Of a DNA stretch of 64,000 nucleotides, positions 31,270 through 43,089 are shown one piece after another. A program made the position numbers and the translations under genes. Source of the DNA: Tachypleus tridentatus (Eukaryota; Arthropoda; Merostomata; Xiphosura; Limulidae); NCBI RefSeq assembly GCF_004210375.1, contig NC_134837.1, positions 169,115,310 to 169,179,309 of the forward strand, given 5' to 3'. The notes below the pieces were generated by a model that was given only the letters and a program-made list of their open reading frames with translations, did no database searches and had not been told where the DNA came from. The first letter of the stretch is position 1. Every line of letters starts with the position of its first letter.

Positions 31270-32590
31270 TTTGGGGCATCTAAAACGTTCGTGACGCTCT
31301 CCTTTTCATGTGTTTTCTTAATACCATGGCCAAAGGGTGGGGGTAGACATAAAGGGTCAGTATAAAAATCACTTCATGTATCCTTGTTAACTGACATTCA
31401 TTGTTTTCTTTACAATGAGGTCGTTTTCGGTTTCAGTGACACGCCCTTTTATCTAAAGTCTTGAAGCGAACCACAGACCTGCAAGAAAGGGGTTATGGAG
31501 TGCACGTTCTGTCTGGCGGGAAATTAAGTATCCTGATGTGAACTTTCCACTTTGTGTGTAAGGAGTTACTCAACTCCTATCATTTGACCAATTTCTCCAA
31601 AGTTTATAGAGGGAAGTTCAATTTAAGGCTACTGAAATAACCTAAAAAAACACTAGAAGACATTTGTTTTCCACTTTTAATGAAAATGAAATTGTCATAA
31701 GAAACTTGGCTATTTCCGGGAGACGCCTTATTTTAGATTATGGTTGAACTTTAGTGGGGGAAGAAAAAAAAGAGGAAAATGAAAGTGAAAGGCAAAGTCG
31801 TGAAATTTACTAATAAATCTATTCTATAAAATGTGTTAAGCAAATTTATATTAAATATTTTAGAACTGAAACGATTTGATTGTATATTAAATTTCAAAAT
31901 TAAATAATCTCATGTTTTCATTTTAATTACGACATCACTTATAACCTTTTAAAGAAAAACTTATTTGACGATAACTTGCATTATTTTTTTTTCCAATACT
32001 GTTTTATGATTTGATGCTCTTGAATTTGCTCCTAATTATACATTAAAATATAGACATACTAACAATATAAGAACGAAAATAGTTCTACATCGAAGTAATG
32101 AAAATACTAAAATAAAATTAACATCGTAAAATTAATATTATTTGTCAATATTTTCTAGAATCTTCATCTATAATATCGTGGGTTTTCTGTTTACTCGTCT
32201 GATTAGGGAAAAATAAGAAAGAAAGATAAACAGAAGAAATGTTCGAGACACGTGTGGAGAACTTGTATGTTGACGAACGCTGAAGCCGGAAAGAACAGCG
32301 AATGGATTTTCATTTAGAATTCCAAATATTTATTATCTATAATACAGTATTTTTATCACCTGTGATGCTCAAGTATATATATGTAAATAAACAACTAAAT
32401 ATTCATGTAAAAACGGCTGGTATCGGTTAAGAAAATTCTATGTTGAGGAGCGAGGGTTATTTTATAATATGCAATCAACTGCTTCAATGACTATGAATTA
32501 TAAAAACTGAGCAAATATTTTGTGTCATCATCTTTTATTCTACATATCTTTATACAGACTTTTACACTTTGTAAATCATTTTCTTGGAGA
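31270..32590. other. Upstream flank of cuticle-type gene
   Basis: AT-rich; no gene recognised. A fragment at about 32409 (aacggctggtat) echoes the start of the 28.7-kb fold-back family. Confidence 0.4.
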
Positions 32591-32599
32591 GTATACAAT

Positions 32600-32775
32600 A
32601 AGATGGAAGGCAGTTAATTAACACTACACACCGCTAAATTTTGAACTAATATTTACCAATGAGTAGTGAGATTAACCGTCATGTTATTACGTTCATACTG
32701 CTTAAAGCCCGAGCGTGTTCGATGATATGATTTTAATCTGTAGATTGCAAGTCAAGTGTCCTAACAACTGGATGT
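32600..32775 (-). mobile_element. Degenerate SINE-A copy
   Basis: Recognisable pieces in plus orientation are agatggaaggcagttaatta, ttaccaatgagtagtgagat and attaaccgtcatgttatta. The head is decayed, so it is an old copy. Confidence 0.6.
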
Positions 32776-32812
32776 TTTACGAGAACTTTCTTTAAGTCAG
32801 GTAAATAAATAC

Positions 32813-33018
32813 GGCCCGGCATGACTAGGTGGTTAAGACACTCGTGGGGGCGTTATAATGTTACTGTTAATCCCACTATTCGTTGGTAAAAGAGTAGCCA
32901 AAGAGTTAGTCGTCGGTGGTGATGACTAGCTGCCTTCCCTCTAGTTTTACACTGCTGAATTAGGGACGGCTAGCGCAGATATCCCTCGTGTAGCTTTGCG
33001 CAAAATTCAAAACAAACA
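32813..33018 (+). mobile_element. SINE-A copy with internal deletion
   Basis: It starts ggcccggcatgac and jumps from gacactcg straight to tgggggcgttataatg, so most of the tRNA-like head (anticodon to B box) is missing. The body and AAAC tail are complete. Confidence 0.9.
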
Positions 33019-33389
33019 ATATAAATAATTTAAACTTGAGTAAATTGGATGCTTATAAAAAAACTTCAAAAGTCACATACATAATTAGAAGCCTTCAGTT
33101 AATTTTCACCCAGTTTTGAAAATTTTACTTTTTACAGATATACTTCATTTCTTTGTTTTTATTATTAATTATCTCTTTGTAAATTTATATTTAAGTTGAA
33201 ACAATAAAACAACATAACTAATTAAATTTATACTCGATTATATTCAAAATAGGCTAATAAAAATATAAAGTCAAATCAAAAGCGTATTATATATACCTCA
33301 TACTGAAAAAAAATGTATTCAATACTCCGTGAACAGATAATTCTCTGAAATAACGTTTTATACAAGTTATACGATTATATTGAAAGACT

Positions 33390-33506
33390 GGCGGTGGGTG
33401 GTGATGACTAGCTGCCTTCCCTCTAGTCTTACACTGCTAAATTAGGGACGGCTAGCACAGATAGCCCTCGAGTAGCTTTGTGCGAAATTCCAAAACAAAA
33501 CAAACA
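33390..33506 (+). mobile_element. Strongly 5'-truncated SINE-A with 13-bp target-site duplication
   Basis: Only the last ~117 bp are present, from ggcggtgggtggtgatgact to the tail ccaaaacaaaacaaaca. The exact duplication atattgaaagact flanks it at 33377-33389 and 33507-33519, so this is a primary truncated insertion, not later erosion. Confidence 0.95.
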
Positions 33507-33958
33507 ATATTGAAAGACTTGATTCAAACTAACACTTACAATTTTAACAGTTTAATCACCTAGGAACCATTTGATTTACTTTAAAAATATTTTTGATACA
33601 TGATCCGTTATATTTTCCAAACCGATGAATTAGTTGGTTCTAAATGCCTTATGCATAGATGAGAAAAACAAGATGAAGAAAAAATTCCATGAGCGAATTG
33701 ATTGTTACACGTGATATTTATTGTAATCTCGTGATTCTTTTTAAGTAATGTTTGAATTATCAAATAGTAAAATATTTCTATTTTTGTTCATAGAAGTATA
33801 AAAATAAAATTACTGTGTTTATAAATTTCAAGGAAAAATTTATCATAAGATATCTAGGGCAAACCAAATAGAGAAGTTAAGAAATATTTCTTTCAGTGTT
33901 TATATTATTTTTCTTGTTTGTAAATCTACATACCATACTCAATTTGTCCACTTGAGAC

Positions 33959-34232
33959 GGCCTGGTATGGCCAGATGGTTAAGGAGCTCGACTCGTAATC
34001 CGAGGGCCGCGGTTTCGAATCCCCCGTCAAACCATATATGCTCGTTCTTTCAGCCGTGGGAGCGTTATAATGTGACGGTCAATCTCACCATTCGTTGGTA
34101 AAATAATAGCCCAAAAGTTAGCGATGGGTGGTGATGACTAGGCTGCCTTCCCTCTATTCTTACACTGCTAAATTAGGGACACCTAGCGCAGTTAGCCCTC
34201 GTGCAGCTTTGCACGAAATTCAAAACAAACAA
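33959..34232 (+). mobile_element. Full-length SINE-A with 12-bp target-site duplication
   Basis: The head is ggcctggtatggccagatgg, with CGT at the anticodon position and a B box ggtttcgaatccc. The duplication tccacttgagac lies at 33947-33958 and 34233-34244. Confidence 0.95.
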
Positions 34233-34244
34233 TCCACTTGAGAC

Positions 34245-35190
34245 ATCAGGATTACACGTCGTGTTTTATAATATCAATTAATTTCACGCATCCACACGTT
34301 AGAAATTACGTTTTTAATTTATTAAAAGCATGATATGTTAATTGGTTCGTCATGCGGAAATAAAAGGTATTGTATAACATTTCGTTTAGTTTAAGATGTT
34401 TAGAACTATGTACACAGAAACATCGATTGCTTTATTAAGGCTTGTACAAAAGTAAAATATGTTTGTTTTGCTTTTCATGTAATTGTGTGATCCTTATCTT
34501 TGTAAATAATTCTGTAACTAAGTGAAACCCAGCTTATCTCTGAAATGGTAAGTCTTTACGTAATACTTACAAAGTTACATCGTATAAATGATATCTATTT
34601 CGAAGAAAATCTGTGATTACACTGTAAAATTAAATAAACTGAAACAATTTCTTTTATGGAAAAGTGATCTCTATATAACTTAATGTGAATATAAAGTGTT
34701 TATTAAATTCGTTCTACTGAACTTTCTACAATTTTATAACAAGAAACATGGGGTTAAAAATCTCTTCATAATAACCCGATCGAAAGAAGTGCTTCCGTTT
34801 CACGCTTTCAACTAATTTATAACATTATGTTCTAGGGATTAAATAAATGGTTTTAACACAGGAAAAGACTGACACCAAATGATGCTTACATATAAAAAAG
34901 TTAAATAAATGCAAGGTCCTCATGCTAGCAGAATGTCTGAAGAAATCCAAACAGCGTTTTGTAAATAACAAGAATATATCAACAAAACTGTAAATAATAG
35001 CAATCTATAACGACTAGTAAATGCTTTATTTTTAATTATCCAGAACTGAACGTAATGCATATTTAAATATATTTTGTGTAAGAACTTCATTGCTGTTTTC
35101 AAAGACGTTAAATATGTCGAATAACTGGTTTTCACAAATAGTAGCTTCTGCTTTTTGTTTTTTTTTTAATAGATTGTTTAGGCAGAGTAT
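34245..35190. other. AT-rich intergenic, nothing recognised
   Basis: No exon, no repeat shared within the window. The minus-strand frame at 34920-35135 has no motif. Confidence 0.4.
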
Positions 35191-35193
35191 TCA

Positions 35194-35304
35194 TGATGAA
35201 ACTTTAAAGAATGGAAGGCAACTGCCTGTTGTGGAAACATAAGTCTAGAGGACGACGTTTCGAAAGTCTTCCGCCTTCTGTCTTCATTCTACAAAGTTTC
35301 ATCA
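35194..35304. repeat. Fold-back element with hammerhead-like core
   Basis: Inverted arms of about 20 bp: tgatgaaactttaaagaatg at 35194-35213 and cattctacaaagtttcatca at 35285-35304. On the minus strand CTGATGA (35305-35299) precedes CGAAACGTC (around 35262-35254) by about 36 bases. The family was not identified; similar pieces are often associated with Penelope-like elements. Confidence 0.65.
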
Positions 35305-35717
35305 GTAGCTTCTGTTATTTGGTATTTACATTTTTACAAATTCAGAATTTGTGTGTGTGTGTGAGTTCAGTATTTTCAAGACAAGTTCACACGCTGAGAC
35401 ACAAAAAAATGCTTCGTGTATAACCTGTGTTATTAAAAGTAAGGATTGTTTGAAAGATTTTGCTACTTGGTAACGCCCTGTACCGGGGGATCAGGAATTG
35501 CTTGTGTTTAACAACTCTTTGACCGAAACGCAAAAGACTGGAAGTGTAACACCAGTCTTCGCTCGAGCCGGTTTTGAGCAGTTGTGTTTGCTTAGAATGA
35601 AAAAAAAAATGTGTATAGTTCGTTTATAAATAAAATAAAACAAGCTAACTTGCAGACATGTTGTGATGAACAATTCTGAGTTTGATCTAGTATATAGAAG
35701 AACGACCAAAGTGCTCC

Positions 35718-35840
35718 ACACTAACACAGGGGTATGTCTGCGGAATTACAACGCTAGAAACCCGGTTTCGATACCTGTGATAAGCAGAACACAGATAGCC
35801 CATCATGTAGCTTTGTCCATAACCACAAACAAAGAACAAC
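35718..35840 (+). mobile_element. SINE-C copy
   Basis: The sequence aggggtatgtctgcggaatt, then cccggtttcgatacctgtga and cacagatagcccatcatgta, is a diverged copy of the family seen cleanly at 57571-57704, in the opposite orientation. Confidence 0.75.
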
Positions 35841-35969
35841 GAGAAAAAAATATATAAATTCGAAAAACTTTCTTTAAATTATTGAACAGAAACAAGATAT
35901 GGTTTGAATGATAAATAAATTAAGCCTCGTGGTTGATGTTATAATATCTCTATAAATATTATCTTTTAT

Positions 35970-36111
35970 AACATCAATATCTTAATGCTATTTAACCTAA
36001 TCATTTGTGTTATAACGAATCCTTTGCACGGTTTGTTCATAACATCAATATCTTAATGTTATTTAACCTAAACATTTGTGTTATAACGAATCCTTTGCAC
36101 GGTTTGTTCAT
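35970..36111. repeat. 71-bp tandem duplication
   Basis: Copies at 35970-36040 and 36041-36111, both starting aacatcaatatcttaatg, differ at only about two bases, so the duplication is recent. Confidence 0.95.
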
Positions 36112-37896
36112 AGCGATGAGACATTATTAAGCTTTGATATTTTATTCATTCTGGTACGTGAAGAACTCGAATGTTTATATTTTTCTATAGCATATGATTT
36201 TTATCACAAAACAGGTAAACCCGTAAAACTATATGGTAGCAATATGATATGTGAATGTAAAGTATGATGAGTATATCCCAATTGTTTTGTATACAAAGCA
36301 AAATAGATAATAATGGTAGCTTCAACTAAACCTAGAGGGACTTGAACCACGTGTAGAATATACCACATGTTATCTACGACTGATTGTGCTTCCTAGTACG
36401 ATCTTCAAAAAATGTCTCATGTGTGTGGTTGAGAACGAAACCAAGACACGAGACTTGCAGATTTTGAATAAGAGAATCAAAAAGAGTTTTCTTCTAAAAA
36501 AAATTGTATAAGATTGTTTACCTACTTCGTCAGGACGCAGTAAATCGAAATAAACTTCACCTTCTAGGTGTTCATAATCGAGCTCAATGCATATACAGTA
36601 ATTTTAATATACGATGTTCTAGTGGATTGAAATTTGTAAATGAGGGATGATGATGCGAGTGAAACATATTCATTGAGTTATAAGAAAAACTGATTTAATA
36701 AAACCTAATAAATTCCAGTGTTATTCTTAAGGAAAATAATAATTCTCAAATTACGATACTAAAAATCACGCCGTAGCACCAAAACTCCTTCGTGTTGGGT
36801 GTGTGTGTGTGTTTTGTTTTTTTGTAGTAAACCCACATCTGTTGTGTCAACCAAGGGGACCCTAACCTCCTTCGTATTGGTCTTCAGTTCTACAAGTTCT
36901 ATATATATACACAATGAGGGGCAAGATTTATTAAGAATGTGCTGTCTATTATATGTGAAGTATTTACTATAATTTTCACAATAGTATAAACATTATTAAC
37001 ATTTTAATTATGGACGTTCAAATTTCACATCATTCAACACATATATATGTGTGTGTGTTTTTTAGTTTCAATTACAAAACATTTTAGAAGAAGGAAATAA
37101 AAAATTTTACAAATAAAATATAATTTGTAGTGCTTGTGTAATGCATAGCTTAGGTTAAGTACACATGATGTGTTTGTTTATAATTAAATAGATCATATCA
37201 ACAAATACATTACATATGGTAAAGACAGAATACGTAGGCATGAAGTTTGTAGGCCTTTACTAAGCATAACCATTTTTAAATAAAGTAGTTTTCAAAAATA
37301 TTATAGTTCATGCTGTTTTTGAATTTTATTCAATAGTTTCTTACATCTGTGCTTGTCTAATAAACCATTTTTGTCGTAATTTGGAATATTACGTAACAAG
37401 TTTCTACAAAGATAAGCAACAGTCGTAAGCATAAACTGACAATCAAAACGTAACATATATAGTAATGATTTTGTGAAATATTCTTACAAAATCACATTCC
37501 ACTGTTTTTGTTTTCAAAATACCCTTTCGTTAACTTGTATGGTAAACCTGAAGAACAAATGATAACAAACGAAACTGACCCTCAAATCAAATACTTTTCA
37601 CTGACTTTAGTGTTCTCATAAAGTAACTAAAAACACTGGAACTAAAGAAATTGTACTTTAACTTTTCGGATTCATAATAATGTTTGGTAATTTAAAATAA
37701 TACATTGCTGCTAATATATTTGCAAGTTAACGCAGTCAGTGTTACTGTAGTTTAACATGACACTTTCTTAGCAATGTTACTGTAGTTTATCATGTTTGCT
37801 GAGATTGAAAAAACATGAAAACTTCAAAACTTAGTGATCGTTTTTGGTAATGATTTTTTTATCATAGCATACGATTTTCTTCTTTTACGAAAGAAA
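36112..37896. other. AT-rich intergenic, minor repeats only
   Basis: (TG)n tracts lie near 36797 and 37045, with a possible decayed SINE-B fragment at about 36800-36900. No gene seen. Confidence 0.4.
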
Positions 37897-37908
37897 AAAC
37901 AATAGGAC

Positions 37909-38036
37909 TGTTTGTGTTTGTTTTCTTATAGCAAAGCCACATGAGGCTATCATCTGCTGAGTCCACCGAGGGGAATTGAACCCTCTAATTTTAGCGTTGT
38001 AAATCTGTAGACATATCACTGTACTAGCGGGAGACA
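37909..38036 (-). mobile_element. SINE-B copy with 12-bp target-site duplication
   Basis: It shows the antisense tail cttatagcaaagccacatga and an antisense head ending with actagcggg. The duplication aaaacaatagga is at 37897-37908 and 38037-38048. Confidence 0.93.
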
Positions 38037-38048
38037 AAACAATAGGAG

Positions 38049-39020
38049 GAAGATATATAATAAACACTAAATGATTGTCCTGGGTTAGATTCTAACAGCA
38101 CAATAAGGAAGGGACATAACGTGACTATGTTTTTCTTTGTTTTTTTATACACACATATATATAAGTAGCTTATTGACACAGTTCGCTCCCATCACACGGG
38201 TCGGTCGGTGACTGCTTTTGTAAACGTTATTGCATCACCGAAGAAAGTCGTGACACCGTGTTTTTACTTATTATTGCTCGACCTTTTATCTAATTATTGT
38301 CGTTAACAATAAAAACTCGTGTTTCTCCCTAGGACCATCTCAGTAAGTTCATGGACTTTGTGTAAAAATAGGGTGAGACTTGTAGAGTGAACATATAACA
38401 AGATTATGCAATATGTACTACATGTTAATTATCCATGATGCCCTAGATAATTCTGTTTATCTATCTTTGTTTATTTCATATCTAGGTACTTGGTTTCCGT
38501 GAAACTATTGCCAGACATAGGTACATGATTATTTATATTAGTTTTATTGTGGTGTATGTAACAAATATGTTAACAAAGGAAACTTAAACGACATTAGAAA
38601 ATGACAACGTAAAAATTAAGTAATTAAAAAAACGAATACAGATGTTCTATTACCAAGGGTTATTTTCTGAAATCCGATTATCTCGTTTTTTAAAATACTA
38701 AAGACATTTCTGTTCAATTTAGAGAAGATATTTATCGTTTTCTGAAGCTGAGAGGGACGAAGACATCCAGTAGATAAAATAACGGATCTTTTTTTTTTTA
38801 TCCTTTCTGTTTGGAAATAATTGAGGCTGTAACAGATACAAACATGTTTTGTTTCCAAATAAAGAAACATTTATCAATGTAGTTATAAATATGATTCTGA
38901 AACACAATAACTTTTTTGTAAACATATCCTTCTCAATGATCCGGAAGTGGCAAAATGAGCTGTGGACTGGAAGGTTCAAGGTTCGTCTCAGCGATGTGTA
39001 ATTGAACGTGTTTCACACTC
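38049..39020. other. Non-coding, nothing firmly recognised
   Basis: About 38170-38340 has a distinct, less AT-rich composition (cacacgggtcggtcggtgac ... aacaataaaaactcgtg), possibly an old repeat end, but no second copy is in the window. Confidence 0.3.
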
Positions 39021-39026
39021 AGCTTT

Positions 39027-39145
39027 GCTCCCCTGTGGCACAACGGTAGGTCTGCGGACCTATACCACTAGAAAGTGGGTTTCGATATCCGTAATAGTCA
39101 GAGCACAAGTGCCCCATTTTGTAGTTTTATGCCTAACTTCAAGTA
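39027..39145 (+). mobile_element. SINE-C copy
   Basis: Cccctgtggcacaacggtag and gggtttcgatatccgtaata match the family head; the tail is eroded. Confidence 0.7.
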
Positions 39146-39183
39146 AACTAATTAACTAAAACTGATATTTGTATATATATTAT

Positions 39184-39297
39184 GATGACTTAAGAAGATC
39201 GAAACGTTGTTTTCTGCTTTATTTTGTTAAAAGTGTTAATACTTATATCGGCTATCGTGAGATACACTTTTACTTCAAATGGGTTTCTCGTCATCAC
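39184..39297. repeat. Half copy of the 28.7-kb fold-back family
   Basis: Gatcgaaacgttgttttctg, then aaaagtgttaatacttatat and gggtttctcgtcatcac correspond to the right arm and tail of 28792-28889. The left arm is absent. Confidence 0.75.
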
Positions 39298-39536
39298 ATA
39301 AAAGTGATATAGTAACCCTCTCTGTCAGATTGAGTAGCTGTATAGATATCAGGTGCTACTGACAAATTATCTTCTTTGGTCAACAGTTGATCTTTCCTAT
39401 ATTGCGTAAAGATTTGGACGTATAATGGTAATGACAGTATTTACTAAATGTAAAGCTTTATTCTTGTTAAGATAAAGACAGAACGTGCTTTATTACAATG
39501 ACTTATGTACACTAGAATAATTACAGATATACACTA

Positions 39537-39592
39537 AAAATTTGGTTTCGGTACCGTAGTGGTCACAGAACAGATAGCCCGTCGTGTAGCTA
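39537..39592 (+). mobile_element. SINE-C fragment
   Basis: Tttggtttcggtaccgtagt and gaacagatagcccgtcgtgt are the B-box and tail part only. Confidence 0.6.
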
Positions 39593-40391
39593 AATAGGAT
39601 TAATTTTGTTCTGCATTCGATTAAGCAACTACTGAAATTTTATAGTTTTTCTGAATTTAACGATATGTAATCTGAAACACAGATTGTTGAAAAAGGCTTA
39701 AGGAGATTTCTAATAGTATATTTGCTGTTATGAGGGTTATATATGATAAACTAAGGTATTTTTTTTACAACATGTGAAACATATATTATTTGAGCAAATA
39801 TGTGCTAATTTGATATTTAGTTTGGAGGATTTACTTATCAAAATTGCTTGAAAACTTATGACATTAGAATTAACCTACATTATTAAAGACATAAAAACAC
39901 AGTTATGTCTCCTTTAGACGAGTAATCGCATGTGTATGTGACTTTTGTGTATCTCTATTGGTCTTCTTATCGTATTTGTAAGAGAAAACGATTTAATTAT
40001 ATGGATGTTTAAATAAAGTCTTAGCAACGAGTTCATCACACTCAATGGTGTGATTACTGAACCTAAGTGCAATTTATAAGAACAGTGTTCTAGATATTTG
40101 TTGTTTTTTGTTCTACATTCTTGATGGAGTTTGTAAAAAATATTCTGTCAATGCAAGCAAAACCATATATCTATATGTAAATGTAGGTTTTCATGATCAA
40201 GCTTCAGCAGACCAAAGACACAAAATTCTATCGAGATACATACGTAGGTGGACATAACAGGTATGTGGTTAAACGGATTACCATTGTGACTTCAGTTTGT
40301 ATGCTCATCTTTTCCGTGGACCGAAAACATGCAAGTCTATGTCAGATTCAATTTCGTATTAACTATATTATTAAGGACAAAAAAAAGATAT

Positions 40392-40672
40392 TTTGATTGT
40401 TTTGGTTTTCGGATTTCGCGCAAAGCTACTCGAGAGCTATCTGCGCTAGCCGTCCCTAATTTAGCAATGTAAGACTAGAAGGAAAGCAGCTAGTCATCAC
40501 CACCCACCGCCAACTCTTGGGCTACTCTTTTACCAACGAAGAGTGGGATTGACTGTCACATTATAACGCCCTTACGGCTGAAAGGGCGAGCATGTTTAGC
40601 GCGACAGGGATGCGAACCCGTGACCCTCAGATTACGAGTCACACTCCTCAACCCACCTGGCTATGCTGGGCT
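40392..40672 (-). mobile_element. Full-length SINE-A with short target-site duplication
   Basis: Antisense tail cggatttcgcgcaaagctac; head ends at agcccagcatagccaggtgg (minus). aagatat is repeated at 40385-40391 and 40673-40679. Confidence 0.92.
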
Positions 40673-40679
40673 AAGATAT

Positions 40680-43085
40680 GTCGAGCTAAACGCACGATCC
40701 TTCGGTTCGATGGCTATTCTTTTAAAACCTTCATTGTTGTTAAGGTTTTGTTGGTGAATTCTGATTTCAGAGCCCGTTAATGTCCGAAACAGCTTACAAT
40801 GTTTAGGTTTACAATACGAGTACTCAAATTCACCGCCTTCAACATTTTCTGTATTTTGGTTCGATATTGTTATCATTTTCTCTGCATGAATATTTTTTAT
40901 CCAAGAGTTGGGGAATTATTTTTCTCTTCCTATAAGTTTAGCCGTGACGTCGCGGCACACGTCATTGTTTCTAACTAATACAAATCATTCAAAAACTATT
41001 ATTGAGCTTCTGTGTAATAATCCATGTTAGGCTTAGCAACACCAAATGACTTATGTGCCAAAATACTTGAAAAGAATTCTTAATATTAGTCACGCATGCC
41101 TGTTGAGGTAATAAGATGTGCTTTATAAGTGGAATGGTGTTTCAAATAAAGGTATTAGCCAACCTTTGATAAAATATATATGTATCTACTAGTTATAACT
41201 AAAGTTATGTATTATTATGAACGTGGTTGTAAGCATTACACATGAACTGGTTTAACAGCTTTCCTATAAAACAGGTATTTCCTATTCGTTTAAGTAGTAG
41301 GTTATTTAAAATTTACATACGATTATTGGGTCTTAATTTAATCTCTTAAGGTGTTTCAAAGTTTACTGTAAACACTTAAAGCAAATTGTTTATGAAACTA
41401 GCCTTTGACAGTCTGTTTTTATCCAAGAAGCTTCTTATAACTATGAACAAACAATAAAATATTTTCGTTTAACATATGTGCATGGGTGGGCCAGAAAGAG
41501 AGAACAGAATTTATGCCGTATTTAAGTTTTAATAATATGTCACATATGAGTCTAGTGCAACATGCCACATATAGTTATTGAATAATTAAGGTATACCATA
41601 ATATGTAAACATGTTACCTTTCCCTACCTCTTCAAAAAAAGTGAACTTAGTCCATTTGACGTATGGTTTTTAAAATACTTGTCCTATTTGCGATATCATA
41701 CAATGTTGTCATTTCAATTAGCATTATCTGGGGACTGAAGCAAATCTTTGTGATGAGATCGTATTATCCAATGGCGCAACAATACCTTCGTTTCATTGAA
41801 CTTAGTTTAAGAAGTAAAGCGACTCACTCTCTGTGATGTAATCGTCTTAAATAATGACGTAGCCATTTATCTCTTTGTTGTGTTTTTTTAGTTCTAAAGC
41901 TGTTTACGACCGTTGGAACAACTTAGATGAAACTGCATCATCAGCGAATCTCGGGCACACTTTAACTGATAGCTTTCGTTTCTTCTCCTGGTTGTTGTCC
42001 TTAATTTATTAGTAAAAGATTGAAGAGAATACAACTTGTCAACATCACCCACCTCGAACTGTTGGGCTAGTCTTCTACCTACGAATAGTAGGATTGACTG
42101 ACACATTATAACGACTGTACATAACAATAATGCAATTTTACACTATTTTCTAGCACTTTTTTGGCTATTTTTAAATTGTGTTTCATTGAAGTTGCGATGT
42201 GAATTACCATTGTTCACGTTTTGTTCATTACACGTATACTCTTCCTTATGCGCGTACTTACGTGGGAACGTAGAGAATGTTCTATTGTGGCATTTCTAAA
42301 TCACAGTCGCTTTCAGCTTGGACAGAAGAAAATCAGTTATTTACTATCAATAGTCTGCTTTATTTCAACAACAACAACCTGCATCAACCTCGTACATGCT
42401 GCACTACTTATTAAACATTATCATTACTGATGTCACTTATAGTTCTGCTTTGAAAAAATGATTTGAAAACATTGCGTTTTAACTTTTGCTACTGTTCGGT
42501 CTTAAGGGTTTTGAAGTATATAAAGTTTCATGTCAAAGAATTATTTTGAGAGATGACTTCAGCGTTTATTTTCCTTTGTGATTTTGTACGACTTCTCATG
42601 TTTATTCTCCAATGTTTTCACTTGTGCATTTATTCAAAAATTCTGTTTTGTTTTGTCTTCATAAATATATACGTATGAAAGCCTTATGAGTGTGATCTTG
42701 TAAATGTTTGAGATCCTTATCCTTATCCTTAGAAGCAAGAATTCGTTTTGACGAATACCTTCCTAACTTCCTCTTAAGACAGTAGTGCTTTGTTGTGACA
42801 CTTCTACTCACTTTATATGTGGTGTTCATTTACAGTGGCTAAATAACAAGTTTATTGCCATGCTAAATTTTTAGCTCATCTGTAATAGAGAAGTCCATGA
42901 ACTTCTGAGTGAGGAGTACGTAATCAGTTAATTTGTTTCTAAATGAACTGCCCTCAAAAGGTTTGTATAACTGATACTAGTTGTGGTTTTTGTTCAATCG
43001 AGAATGTTGTAAAATATTTTCTGTCTGTTGATACATAAGTTGAAGCTAAGCTCATGCTGATAAATGGAAACGAGATCAAATAAGT
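40680..43085. other. Non-coding stretch with one SINE-A fragment
   Basis: Apart from the fragment at 42042-42116 I see no repeat or exon. The open frames at 41894 and 42221 have no motif and partly overlap the fragment. Confidence 0.4.
42042..42116 (-). mobile_element. SINE-A body fragment
   Basis: Plus-strand catcacccacctcgaactgt and acgaatagtaggattgactg match the antisense body; both ends are lost. Confidence 0.7.
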
Positions 43086-43089
43086 TGAC

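Noticed and set aside
38170-38340. Possible LTR-like end (ending aacaataaaaactcgtg)
   Set aside because: No second copy, no matching terminal repeat and no coding part, so the composition shift alone is not enough.
40592-40876. Overlapping frames on both strands
   Set aside because: They come from the SINE-A copy at 40392-40672 and its flank.
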